64,000 nt of DNA from Hoplostethus atlanticus (GCA_034670405.1 JAXDDX010000015.1:1302001-1366000), one strand, 5' to 3'. Shown: positions 47,886 through 60,359, counted from the first letter of the stretch. Numbers and translations: made by a program. The notes: generated from the letters alone by a model not told the origin.

Positions 47886-50800
47886 TTTTTAATAAAATTT
47901 AAAAAATATTTTTGTATAATTATATTTCCAAATGTGTTCTGCTAGCTGAAATTGCATTTCAGCGCCCCCTCAAGAGGGCGTACATATGTGCAGGATTGGA
48001 GTATTTAAAAGAAGGATTGTAGATAGAGCTATAGAACTATTTTTACGTACAGAGCTGACAAAGACGGACAGTCTGCTGACAAATCTAAGCCCCTGCGTAG
48101 AAGATGCTACAAAGCTGTCCAATTGTGGTAATACATTGCTTGATGCTTTGTGGTATTGTAGTAGTATCAGGTTATGAGATATTAAATTTAGTATTGGTAT
48201 CAAAGTGAACATTTTGGCATCAAGTCGGGACTAATACCAGTGGCAAGAAAGGCTGTGGCGTTGCATTCTGACTGGTGCAGAGAAAAGTGACATTAAACTT
48301 TGCTGGCAAAGTCACGTGAAACAGAATTTGTGGATGTCATCTGCATAGACTTGTCCTTGTTCTACCACCAATAATTGCAGTGACAAATAAGATTGTGTTT
48401 CTGTAAATTGGCTTCACGCCAGCCATTTCAGCTTAAAGAATTGGTAAACTGAGAACTATGAAGTGCTTTGTAGCAAACATGAATGTTGCATTGCATTCAT
48501 GCTCCCGCTTGTTTGCTACGACGCGCTTTCACAAACTGTGTTTTGCATTTCTCATTCATTAGTATTCCTTATTGAGTTCAGCTCCCAGGTGGTGCCAAAG
48601 ATGCCATAATCGAAGTATCCCTGCAGCCACGGTTAAATGAAGTGCACCATATACTATAAATAAGCTGCATGCATTTCTTTAACTCTATGGAGCCTCACTC
48701 CTGTACATAGCCGTATAGGCTTGGTTCTGGCTTATTCTGACAGTGGGCATTAGGTGTATAATGTAATATGTCATTTAATTCAGGGCAACCTAAGCTTCTT
48801 TCTGCTACAGTTCACTACCCAGCAGTTGCCATTGTGTGAGAATGCCATAATTGACTTAGAAATGTAAGAAAATCTCCACATTGTGTGTCATTGAGCAAAC
48901 CCAAAATTAACCAGGGGATTTGGGTATTTAGCCGGTGTCCCTGGGTGTTTTAAGCGGACAATGTGAAAATGTATTTTCTGCTGATGCGTATCATTGCATG
49001 TTGGACTCAATTCTCGTTGTTTACCAAGTGTGGTATTTTGGGTACATTGTTGAATTTAGCACTACCTGAGCTTTGATACTATGACACCGTGCATAAATAA
49101 CAAAAGACTACCTACTGAAAACAGTTTTATTCACTGCACACGGTGGATAGAAAACAAGAATACAGGGAGTCATTCAGTGTAGACAGGTACGCAGGTTTTG
49201 TCATTGCACGTATGCAATGTGAGGATAAAAATACTGTTTCTAGTAGAATTTTTTTCATATGTTACCCAGTGCCTCAGCTTTCATGTCTTGAGTTTAATGC
49301 CACTTCATATAGCCGCTCCTGTCCAGGATGTAGACGTGGGACGTAGAGTTGCTATTGCGCTAAATTCTGTTGCAGTGTAACTCTTGTCTCTTTTAACTAA
49401 TAAACAGACATAAATGACTGTCATTAGATCAAGTAGAACTTAAATTTATAATAATTGAATACACAATTATTTATTTTTACTTCAAAATCATCCTGCAATC
49501 AAGTGCAAACACAAAGTTACACACCTTGCCGTACCTTGGCATATAAAGGCATTAAAGACACTGTCTTTAAGATAATGAAAGGCAGATGTCATTAATTAGT
49601 ACAATGGCCTAATACAATAATTGTTAATTGTTAATACAATATGGCAAACACGTTTTGTTTTCATCAGATATGTTTTAATGAACACAGTTCTGTCTCTAAC
49701 CAATTAATTTCCTGTTGTCCTATTTTCTTATACTGCTCATTTATAGTTTCAGAACCTTTTTTGCTATGTTCTATTTTTGATACCTTTTTCTTTTTTTTTT
49801 TAATTTTTGGTTTATATTTTGGTCCTAAATGCAATACAAAGTAGCAATAAAAAGGTTTTAAATAGTCTTGAGTCTGGCTTTCTGAAACCTGTAAATACCC
49901 TGGCGTGCGTGTGTGCCGCACCGTTGAACGGGTTAGGAGGACTGAATAACAAATAAGTAGCTGCAATGTTCCTGTTTGATTGAGGTGGCCCGCTGCCTAT
50001 TCTTACCGGAACACAATATCACTGCAATAGAGTCTGGTTGTATTTGGGTCGCGCTCTGTGCCAGCCATTTTTTTGCTAAACTGGTGAATGGCTTTGGCAG
50101 CCAGTATTCCCTGATTGGGTCTGTAGGGTAAAGCAATAGGGTCAGGGCTGCAGAAAGATGAGTTTATTCGGCATTCATCGATCAAGCAGTCCAACCAAGA
50201 TAAGGAGTGGATGCTGAGTGGAGCAGAGTTTCCCACCGAGAGCAAACACTGACCCAGTAATAAACACAGCGGCCCTGCCGACCTGCAGGGAAGGCTGTTA
50301 GATACTGTTTGGAGAAAGGGTAACAGGAAAATAAGTAATAGTGAGCTTTATTCAAACAATTCAAATTCTCTCAAAAAAAAATAAGAGTGATTAAAGTAAC
50401 AATCCATAACATTTTCATATGAATCTTTTTTTTTTTTGCTACTCTCTATCTCCACTTGAGGTAACACAGTAGTGATTTAGCCTAAAGCCAGTTACATTTG
50501 CTGTTCTAAACGCCCGCTGTCTGGTAGGTTTTTCCTGGGAAAAATCCTTTGGTGCACGTAGCGGAAGTGATGCGTTTTACATTTCTGGCAGCAGCAACAT
50601 GGAATGAATAGAAGGTAGTTAGCATGAGCAGTGATAGCCACCGTGGCTGAGCAGACAAAGAAAAGAGCGCCACCTAGAGAAACTCAAACTTTATCAACAG
50701 AAAATCCAAGGAGAAAGACGTCACAGTACTGGACACACTGTTTGATTGACAGGTGATCTCTGGGAGGACAGGATTAGCTATAATTATAAATGAATGAATA

Positions 50801-50995
50801 AATAAATTATAATTGTATGCATTATATACAGAGAAATCTGTTAATAAATTCTACATTTCCTCATTAATTTATTCCCCTACTCAATTATTTCAGTATTTAT
50901 TTATTTATGTATTTGCTTCTCCATAATATGCTGGTAAGATGTTTCAGTCGGCGTGGTGTCCGACACTTCGAACATCAAACTAGGAGTTCACTTAC
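47886..50995. other. unassigned non-coding DNA
   Basis: A patch at 48120-48240 with repeated GTATTG/GTATCA motifs may be transposon debris. A T-rich tract lies near 49788-49808. At 50500-50770 a GCGCCACCTAGAG segment looks like transposon-type DNA but has no visible ends. Confidence 0.4.
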
Positions 50996-51210
50996 CAAGA
51001 GAGGCTCAATTGCGCTAATGTGAACTGGATACCATTGACCATCCAGCCACACCCTCTTTGCATCCGGCGCCGTTGTGTAGAAACCTCTTCCAAATTCCCA
51101 ATCACTAAGGGGTGGACCTCTGTGTCGGTCAACAGCCAACAGCAGACTGAAGTTATTGATTATCATCTCCATAGGGAAAAGCAGGTAATTAAGGGAAGCG
51201 TCGCTGTCCT
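50996..51210 (-). CDS. possible exon of an unidentified gene or transposon protein
   Basis: On the minus strand a 215-bp open segment is bounded upstream by a good acceptor (CTACCACTGCAG before 51210) and downstream by a consensus donor (TTG/GTAAGT after 50996). The frame reads EDSDASLNYLLFPMEM, then LLLAVDRHRGPPLSDWEF, GRGFYTTAPDAKRVW and LDGQWYPVHISAIEPLL. It is open throughout and continues a few codons past both sites. Composition (varied residues, several Trp) looks protein-like rather than low-complexity. No domain was recognised and no partner exon was found nearby. It could be a host exon, a transposon-derived exon, or chance. Confidence 0.3.
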
Positions 51211-51302
51211 CTGCAGTGGTAGCCAAAACTCTCGTTCTTGTTGGCAGTGGTCAACATAAAGCCCTAATTGTTCTTGGCAGTGGCCAACTTAAAGCCTAAT
51301 TG
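51209..51302. repeat. imperfect tandem repeat, about 35-bp unit
   Basis: Two consecutive units, from 51234 and from 51269, share GTTCTTG..GGCAGTGG, CAAC, TAAAGC and CTAATT; a third degraded unit (GCAGTGGTAGCC) begins at about 51212. On the minus strand each copy contains a CCACTGC-type sequence like the candidate splice acceptor. Confidence 0.75.
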
Positions 51303-54300
51303 TGAAGTTACGTCGATGATGTGCCGAGACTTGAAGTTTGTTGCAGACGAAAGTTGTTTAGTTCTCGGCCAAGTAAGGCAAGTTCAATCGAGCCATGTAC
51401 AACGATAATCGCCAACCAGCAGTGTGTTAAACATCACCCACATGTGTTTGACTGACAGCCTCATTGCCATAGTAGGGAGAAATGCAGAAATATAAATGGG
51501 GATCAAATTACATAGATTAGATTATTTTATAGATTACTTTTTCTTGTTAATGCATGGTCATGTATTTATTGTCATATATTTATTTATTTATTTTAAATTT
51601 ATTTTTGAATTTATTAATAGATTTAATTAATCATTCATTTATTTCCAATAATGGACAATTCTGTCCTCCATATAAAGATGTTGCCAAAATAAAAAATAAG
51701 AATCTTACCTGCTCCTCAGGCTTTTGCATTGTGAAGTGGGGGGGGGTGGGGTGCAAAAGGCCCATCATGATTGATATGAAGGGGTAATGCTATCACTATG
51801 GCATATATAATGCATGAGATTGAGCGTTTAGTTGACAGATTGCCAAAAAGTTAGACGAATCTTGGCAAAAACATCTCCGGTTTGTCGATTTGGAAACTTT
51901 ATTGGAGCTTGGCAGTTGGGAATCCCTTCAGAATATTTTAGATTGTATTCGTGGGAGAAATGAATACTGAAAGGCTGCAGTTCCACAACCAATCCGTTGT
52001 TTGTGGTATAGCTTAGGTTGAGAAATGAAATCATATACTTATAATATGCCTCTGGTTGACTGCATGTTGATTTGGCAAGCCCCTTCCCGATAGAAGGAAT
52101 ATTCCATTGCAGGGACAGTTGTGCTGACTGCTCTGACAGCAATAACTGACACTAAGAAGCAACAGCAGGTGTTAGTTTATGGTCTCTATCAATAATGTCA
52201 CGCTGAGCGCCTATTTGCTTTGGCCCGAGAAACTGGGAGATGCCCAGGTTGCCTACAGCAGCCTTGAAAAGCTCTGTTCTGACAGCTCTATTTGGCGGCG
52301 GTGAATACAACGTCAGTACCAGATAACTGATGTGTTCACACAGCCCCTCCCTTTGTGTGCTCCCTTCATCGCTCCTATTCACCATTGCTACTCCCTTCTT
52401 TCTTCGCTCACCTCCTTTTTCCGATATACTTGAGTTTCAGGGATTTTTTTTGTGTTAGGGATGTGTGGCTGCCTGGAGCTGGCTTGCTTGTCCTGAGTCT
52501 GTGCACGCCGATATAGGTACAACTGTCTGATTACCGTGGGTGGATTGAGATTGGTGAGAAGGTCAGAGATCATTGACTTCACTGACGTAAGAGTTCATGG
52601 ATTTTGTTTCACTTCTCCCTGTTGGGTAATTGATTGGATTGCCGATGCTTATGATTAATGACTGCATTCAGGCATGTGTGTGGCCCTCTAAATAAACACT
52701 CTGTCACTGTGAACCTTGCACAGTACTTAGCCCCTACTCCCTTAGTGTTTGCTTACTTCAGGTAGCTGGTGATAGTTACAGCAACATTGAGACAGACAGT
52801 TCTGAACACCATGAGTGGTTGGAAGTATGTATAGTAAAAATAAAGACCAATGCAAGCAACATTACTGACCAATAACAGACATGGCTGAAAACATTACCAA
52901 CATCATGGAGAGCATGCGTGATAACTGAAGTGGTCCACTCTTCAACAATTCATAATACAAGACGGCAAACACAAATAGCTGTGCACAAAAAGAGACATGT
53001 CATGGCCAAGCACACCAGTAAGTCGCTATTTTTCTCAGACAATCGTAAGTACAGTGACTGAAGCAGTGGATACTGTCACCAGGCTCAAATGCTGATAATT
53101 TTTCTAAAACTGATTGCAAAGATGAAGAAAATGGTCAAATAACAGGAGCAGAGAGGCTACCTTAAAGGTGCCTCGTGTATAATTCTTAACACCGGTAAAT
53201 CATTAGCACATTAATTTTTAGGCATTAGTATAATTACCGTAAACAAACAAGAAGCTTTCCGAGTTTCCGGCAATGGACAGATGATGGAAGGAGTGAAAAG
53301 CCGATGGGAAAAAGTACTTCCAACATGTTTATCCTCTTCGGTGATGTGGAGCAACACCAAGGGGCAAGTAGCAACATCCTATTTGCAATAGGAAGGTTCA
53401 AAGTTCAGTGTTTCAGGGGTCAAAATAAACAGCTTAATTCTGTCATGCTTTAAACATTTTAGTTCAACATTTCATTGTATTTTGCTAATATTTAAAATAC
53501 ATATCATAACTACCAACTTAAGAAGTAGTATTAAGTATCAGTGGGGATGGGTAACTTAAGTATCGTAAGTATTTTAAGCAGGAATGGCTGATAAAAAATG
53601 CAAGAAAGACTGACAGCTGTGTTGAAATCTTTTTTCAATTAATAATTCTTAATTGTAGCATTATGGTTGGATGAATGTACTTACGATAGAAACATCATGT
53701 TTTAATTGCGAAATAAAGGCAAATGGCAAAGTATCAGTATGGAACGGTTCAGTTGCTGTATTGGACTGAACAAATTGTTCAGCCACATAGGCAATGGGAC
53801 CCTTCGGTCAAAAGATACGTTATTTGAGACTGGGCTTGACCAAGCCTGACGTTATGTGGAACAGGAAAGAAAGGTAAGTTAGCCTAGGTTCGGGTTCTGG
53901 GTAGACCAAAGTTTTGTTGGCTGCAAAATTGATGGATTCACCACTGTCGGGCAGCTTTCAGAGTTTGAAAAAGTCTTTGTTGTCTTTGTTGTCTTTGTTT
54001 GGGCCACCATATTATAATATGAAATACCATAGTTCAATCAGTCAGTGGTTCAATCTCTTGGCCATAGCCACAGATGTAGTGGAGGATAAAACCACCTAAA
54101 CTGTGTGCCCACCTTTACAGGCTGACATGAATCTTAATGAAGTAATTTGGTAGTGCAAAATAATATACTAGTATCAAAATGATATGGTATGTTATATGAA
54201 GATAGGGTCTTGTAACACACAGGGCTCCCTCTCTAGTTCGTTCTTTTTGTTTTTTTGTTTTGTTGATGCGTTTCTGCTGGATTACTCTGCATAAAGCATC

Positions 54301-55756
54301 ATCTCTTTTGCATCAGCATCCCAAGATGGGAATGAGAATCAGTGGCCATATATCTAAACCGCATTACTATTATTGCAACCTTTCATTTTACTTTTTGCAA
54401 TAACTCTCCAGTGCCAAAGGAGCTGGCAACATAAATTTTGAATCAACCTGTATGAAGTATAAAGCAGTAGTGAGGAGCATGTGCACACACACACACACAC
54501 GCACAGACAAACTTCCTCCAGGGATTGCAGAAATTAATAATTCACACACATCCGGCACATCTGATGTGTTCTCTTTTATGACATCTCGAAAAAAGCCTAA
54601 GAAAGTCAGCCTATGGGATGGAGATCTGTGGAATCATTACAGCCCAGCAATAACGCTGTAGGCCCCTTAATGAAGTAGAAGATGGATTGACGCTGTGCTG
54701 GGTTATTGCTATTCAGAGAACCCTCCCCATCACTCTGTGGAGGGTGAAAGGGACACAGAGAGAGACACTGGGAGAAAACAGGGCACTTGGAGGCTAATGA
54801 AGGGAGTTCATTGGACACCTATGGGAGCAGATTCTACCTCCAGTCTGCAGCAACCCCTACCCCCCAGTGCCAGCAGCTCATATTGTCTGCCATGCAACAG
54901 GGCCTGATTTAGGCTCGCTCGCTGCTGCAAGACCTCCTCCAGAAAGGTTTATCACCAAGATTTTTTTCCAAGGACGCCGTGAACAAAGATTGAAAAAACG
55001 TGCCCTTACACCCTCATTTTAAAAACTGGACCGGTCCCTGAACATAAGCTGGACATCCATCCCAGCTCTTCACTTAGAGGCGTTGGCAAAGTAGTAAATC
55101 TGCCCGATTGGTAATTAAGTTTTACATTCACACCGGATGTGAGTCTGGATGTCGGATTATGGCCACAAACACTGTATCTATTCACAGATAACCCATTCAG
55201 AACTCATACCTCTCCATCACCTGCTTTTATCGGCTGCTTGCGTGGCCGTGTATTCCTCAGCGCACTCCCAGACAAACTCCACTTACATTGAGTGATTACC
55301 CTCTTCAGACAAGGCAACAAATTTAACTTTGTCTGGGAATGGCGCATTCTTCCCTCAGTAATAGACACCGCCCCGTGTTGTTTCTCTCTGCCACATGATT
55401 GAGTGGGGGAACAAGAGAACGGGTTGTTGACTGAGTTTGCATTTTAACGTGAGAAATGCTTTGAAAAGTCTAATTATCCTACTGTTTGTCGTTCCTTTCT
55501 GAAAAGTAGCTATATGTATTTTTTGCAGGTGCAGCCTAATATAAATCATCCACCAGTGGTGCAGTGTCATAAAAGACCTGGGTATGGCGAGGCAATGGGT
55601 TTTAAAGCTGCGCTAGGCAAGATTTTTAATGTGCAAATATACATGTCTTATCAAACTAAATTACAAAACGGGGCTGCAATAGAGATGAGCAACCCATCCC
55701 CACTGATTGAGACGCCACAGATTTGCACTGTTTTCCCAAATGAAAGTCTGGTGTTT
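51303..55756. other. unassigned DNA with small repeats
   Basis: Contains a short hairpin with G-rich loop (51721-51759), a (CA)n repeat near 54484-54500 and a TTAAAGGTGCCTCGTG motif at 53164 resembling a TTAA-type MITE end without a partner. No gene recognised. Confidence 0.4.
51721..51759. repeat. short hairpin with G-rich loop
   Basis: Eight-base arms CTTTTGCA and TGCAAAAG enclose a loop with a long G run (G9-T-G4). Confidence 0.7.
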
Positions 55757-55828
55757 GTCACTTCCTGTGGGCGGAGATTTCTCACCACTATGGTCATTGG
55801 TGAGAAATCTCCGCCCACAGGAAGTGAC
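55757..55828. repeat. perfect 31-bp inverted repeat (foldback)
   Basis: Arms 55757-55787 and 55798-55828 are exact reverse complements around a 10-base spacer. The left arm begins GTCACTTCCTGTGGGCGG. It lies immediately upstream of dispersed repeat copy B and is probably part of the same transposon. Confidence 0.95.
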
Positions 55829-55832
55829 GGCA

Positions 55833-55980
55833 CACTAAACAGCAATGAGTGAGCGCTCCATCCAGGGAAAGCTGGACTCACTCACCAATATTAGATCTTT
55901 TGCCTCATTGGTATAAGGTGATCACAGACTGGCCAGGTCTTGACATGAGGACATGAGCGTGCTGTGTGTCGCTTACTGAT
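55833..55980 (+). repeat. dispersed repeat, copy B (similar to 2330-2496)
   Basis: Shares ordered blocks with the copy at 2.3 kb (CACTAAACAGC, AAGCTGGACTCA, CAATATTAGATCTTTT, CACAGACTGGCC, ACATGAGCGTG, TTACTGATG). The preceding sequence from about 55600 (TTTTAAAGCTGCGCTAGGCA) is also transposon-like, so the whole unit may span about 55600-55985. Confidence 0.65.
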
Positions 55981-56722
55981 GTCACATTGAAGTATTGAAG
56001 TTCAGATTTTTCAAACGGTGACCTGTTTAAACCGCCAACGCGCGACATTTCCCGGTGTACAACCCTTCGACATATAATGTCAGAAATGTGATAACAGCTG
56101 AGTAGGTGCTACAATATGCTACTAGGTTTGAACAGGACATTATTACACTGTCAGTCTGTATGGACTACCTATGAGCCTAAACCATTGAATTACCCTGGAG
56201 ACCAAGAACAACTGTTATTTCTGATTCTTCTTCTTCTGTTTTTTAAGACTGCTAAACCATGTGAGCAGTTTTTCATGTGGTCTTTCAGCCAATCAGATAA
56301 ACAGCAATATGAGAAATGGATGGCAGATGAGCGAAATGATTGAAATGTGAGGCAACTTGAAGCTATCCAAATCAGTCTTCTACACAAATAAATCAAAGCA
56401 CAAGTTAGCAATACAAATTCAATTGCCCGTCACTATAATTAAAATTGAATAATATGGAATTTTCAGCTGTTCATTGATGGGTTTTCCAAATCAATTGCAT
56501 AGTCCGCTGTGGTCTTATTTGTGCATCATTGTGCCGTGAATTATTTTGTAATCATCTGTACTTTTATTTGGAAAAGACATCATCATCATCATGCAAAAGT
56601 CATGCCATAACTTTCTGGGTGTATCCACTCACCTAATAAGTCAAGAGATAAATTTGTCCCCAAACGTGTCAGTTCATCATCTTGGCATGAGTGATACAGA
56701 TTAATTTAGTTATATTGCTCTC
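55981..56722. other. unassigned non-coding DNA
   Basis: A short (ATC)n run lies at about 56578-56591. Nothing else recognised. Confidence 0.5.
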
Positions 56723-56859
56723 CTTCAAGTAGGGCCCTATGGAATCCGCGGAGGATTTCACGGAATTGAGACATTAACACGGAATTCTGAATTATCGCGG
56801 AATGGCGCGGAATTTGGCTTCAAAGATGTTTTTTGCTTCAAACATTTTTACGGCCAGTC

Positions 56860-57325
56860 GTATTTTCATTGTGTATAAATAAACTGCTCACTTTTGCACT
56901 TATTTACGTTCTTGGTTTCTACTTTATGTTGCGCTCCCCGACTCCTAGACCTGGGACGTAACATAAATTGGGGGCTCGTCCGCTCTTTTTTTCTGTGATC
57001 GCCGATGCTGGGAAGGTTTGGTTATTTTTTGTCTTTGGTTGGCAGTTTTTCTTTGTGTGGTGGTATAAGATGTCTGAAATGTCATTTAATATGGATGTGA
57101 TTGCACAAAATCCCACCCTTGATAAATTAGATAGATGCACAAAGGCGGATCTGTTGTTGATCGCTAGTTTGTTTGACATCTCTATTCCTTTAAACGCACG
57201 TAAGGTAGAGATCAAAACTTGTGTGGCAGAGCAGCTGGTGGAGAGGGGTATAGTCGCAAAAGTAAAGCCTCAGCCGGGTACTGCACCTGAGGGTTTAGAC
57301 AGGGTAGCGGGACACGCAAGCCATA
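56860..57325 (+). pseudogene. LTR end, primer-binding site and gag start of a gypsy-like retrotransposon
   Basis: A TATAAATAA box at about 56873 and an LTR-like end GGGACGTAACA (near 56963) are followed by TGGGGGCTCGTCCG at 56969-56982, the first 14 bases of a tRNA-Pro-type primer-binding site. About 90 bp later an ATG at 57070 starts MSEMSFNMDVIAQNPTLDKL, then TKADLLLIASLFDI, ARKVEIKTCVAEQLVERGIV. This resembles the N-terminal segment of gag in fish Ty3/gypsy elements (a short helical domain beginning with a DLL.IA motif). The frame ends abruptly where hAT-derived sequence begins. No protease, polymerase or second LTR is present. Confidence 0.65.
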
Positions 57326-57326
57326 C

Positions 57327-57463
57327 AGCGATACAGAGAGAAGCTTCAGCAAGTACAAAACGCTGCTGACCGACAAAAGAGAATCCCTCACTGAGGAAAA
57401 CACAAAGCGCCTAACCATCATGTATCACAATTCTGATGTCAGCCAGAGATGGGGAGAAGCATG
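57327..57463 (+). pseudogene. hAT transposase C-terminal (dimerisation domain) remnant
   Basis: The frame reads SDTERSFSKYKTLLTDKRES, LTEENTKRLTIMYHNSDV, ending at TGA (57461-57463). The ERSFS.YK..LTD.R.SLTEEN pattern is the end of the hAT-C dimerisation domain. It shows that the host element descends from an autonomous hAT transposon by loss of most of its transposase. It is out of frame with the gag-like frame, which stops at 57369. Confidence 0.75.
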
Positions 57464-57895
57464 AACTTTTAAAGGACATCCCTTTGAAAGAAATTACATT
57501 TTACAGTTTTTCTGATTTATTTTGAATAAATTATTATTTTTTATTATTTAACTATTGAATTATTATTTCGTTATTGCACTGCACTGCACTGGCAGTTGAA
57601 CTGCACTGAACTGCATTGAACTGAACTGAATTGAACAAATTAAGAAAAAAACAAATAAAACCAAATAAAAAAAACTGCATTGAACTGCACTGGCACTGTT
57701 TGCAGATGTACTGTTATTAAAGTTAGTTTAAAACATAATTTTGTATTGTTTTTTTTGTTAAATCCGAAGGAAAAAACATTAAATCCGAGAAATCCGAAAA
57801 CAGGAAAATTTAAATCCGAGAAATCCGAAAACAGGAAAATTCAAATCCGAAAACAGGAAAAGATAAAACGGATTTCATAGGGCCCTACTTCAAGT

Positions 57896-60359
57896 CATTC
57901 AAGATTACACATCTCCAAAATGCTTTTAATTGAGAATACCAAGATCGGGAATGCGTAAACACCATTTGATGTATACCCACAAAGCAATCACATTTTGTAT
58001 TCATAGAAAATAAAACTATTATCTTCCACGAGCCAAACAAATAAAATGTCTCCTTTTCATTTAGCCAGGGGAAAAACAACGACAAATTTCCAGCTGAATA
58101 CCTCTAGGTCTGTTGCATGCGGGAGATGAAAAAACTGGCATGAGCCGACGAGACGAATCCAGAACAGCAGCCCTCACACCTGAAAGACTGAGGAAGCACT
58201 CCCCTCCACGATCTCAAGAGGGGTGCCTAATGCCAAGACGCCGCGATTTATGCCGTCAACATACAATGTCCTCTGACTTCTTAAGACTGATCTTTTTTTC
58301 CCTATGGTACCCCAGCGTCTCATCCCCCATCACAGAGACTGATTTCAAAGCTCTGCTAAAGCGCTCGTTTTTTAAAGTCAAATCTAACCACAGGCAACAA
58401 ATATTAATGCATTCCGCACCAGATACATCAGATATCGTGCTTTGTTAATATTTAAGTAGGGCGCGTGTTGCTGCTGCTCTTGTTTCCTATATGTAATGCG
58501 TAGCCTATTTTGACTAATTTGGCTAGTTAGAATTTTGTACGCTCGAGGTGTGCCGCCGTCAATCCCTTGATTTGAATTACTTTTATCTTCAAGGCAACAT
58601 ATTTAGTGTAGACATTCTATAATACTCCAATGGCACGTAGCTTGTTATGCACGATAGCAGGCTATGTAAATGGCGAAGGAGGTGTATTCGTCAGACAGGT
58701 ATGACCTTTTCCCAGCGATCATTAGTTCCCTTGACCTTTGTCAATAAGGGCGTAAAGATTCTTACTCCAGGTGAACCTGAAGTTAGAACTGGCCCCACTC
58801 CATCACCACCATGGCACTGACCCCACCTCTTCAGCCACTGACCTTTTTTAGTTAGATAACTGGTTGTCTACATACGAATTGAGATAATGTATGCCAAAGG
58901 ACGGCTGACATTTTTCTTTACGACTCGAGCTTTGCTTACTTGATGAGAAAGCCTTTTTTTTCCCCCCACCATGTTGCACAGAGAACAGTTTATTTCCAGA
59001 GCTGCTGACGCATGACAGCATGATCATATCCTGTAAGTCAGCAGCATATGTAACATTGATGGATTAACCTTTCTGATAACGGCAACAACCGCTCTCCCAG
59101 ACAGATTGAGAAAGTAAAAAATGGGGCCAGTGGTCAATCTGTCATTTTGTTTTTTTGGTGGTCATTTGTTTGAATTTTTTTTTTTTTGTTAGATTCAGTT
59201 TGGTGGTGCCCTGTGTGCAAAGTCATGCTACCTTGTCACAACCACATCTTATATAACTGTCCTTGATAGCTACCACTACAGTCCTTGTGCCTGGATGCTC
59301 CAGAATGCTCTTTTATTTCAGCACCATTCCAATTTGAAGACAATTTTAGAAAAATACAACCCACTCATGCATGCTTGATCCTTACGTAAGGGCTTTGTTT
59401 TCATATATGTTGATATGGAACTTTATGGTCTTGATCATTTTCAGGAATTTTGACTATTGCTTTTGTAACACATGATTCCTAGATGGAAAACTTGTGTAAC
59501 ATTGACAAAAAAAGGCTGCATCTTTCAGTGATGGGCATCTGGCAGTCCAATAGGTCTGGCCTCCCACATCAATCTTCAGTGTGTGCAGTAACATACGCTA
59601 CCACCTAATTAAAAAGCTCTTCAATCGCCTGATTTTGAATGAGTTCCACTCTTATCAGTCCAAAATGTACCAATTACTAGTCATACCAACATGAGTGACA
59701 GTACCCTGAAGATATTATTTCTACAACTGCTATTCAATAATATCGCTTCATGCATATTAGGGAGCATTCTTTTTTTTTTTTTACACACTACGCTATATGA
59801 CTTGATATAAGTATGTGGTATAAAGTTGTATTGTGTGTTATATAGTATTGTGCACACACACTCCTTGCGGCCCCCTTGTAATGACATAGTTTCGCCCATA
59901 CCTGCTATAAATGCCAGTCCCAGTTAAACCCATCATGCCCTAAAACAAAACAACAGACACACTTTAATGTGCTGCTTTTAATTTGTGTAAATGTGGAATT
60001 TGGGGTTTTGTTGACGAATCAATGATTTATTTTGAGATGCACCCATAATGTTAATGCTCTATGAATACTGTATGAAGTAATACATTGTTTGCAATGATTT
60101 ATTCGGGGTCTAAGCAGTTTAATCTATGTTAACCTTATCAGAATCATTTCCAACAGCAATAATACTATATCACCTAATGACATTAACAACGATTACTTCA
60201 AGTGCTTATTCTTATTTCTTGAAACCAGTTTGCCTATAATATTTTTCTCTTTTCTTTTCTATGTCTGTTGCTGATGTCCTCCTTGCCGTGTCAACTCAAT
60301 AGGTGAGTAAGATTCATTATGCTTAGCGAATATGACATTTGCTAATGACAGGGGAAAGC
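57896..60359. other. unassigned non-coding DNA
   Basis: No gene or repeat boundary recognised. The 111-codon open frame at 58113-58448 has no motif. T-rich runs occur near 58950, 59170 and 59770. Confidence 0.45.

Larger units (their letters stand above)
56723..57895. mobile_element. chimeric hAT-type transposon carrying an LTR-retrotransposon 5' end
   Basis: The element 56731-57887 has inverted ends AGGGCCCTATGGAATCCG (left) and CGGATTTCATAGGGCCCTA (right). It is flanked by the 8-bp repeat CTTCAAGT (56723-56730, 57888-57895), which fits hAT; the left end appears one base shorter or shares its T with the target. Right subterminal DNA holds tandem 31-base units (AAATCCGAGAAATCCGAAAA type, 57781-57860). 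Inside are, in order, an LTR-retrotransposon 5' segment (about 56860-57325) and a hAT transposase C-terminal remnant (57327-57463). An AT-rich region with CACTG/GAACTG repeats (57570-57640) follows. Confidence 0.8.
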
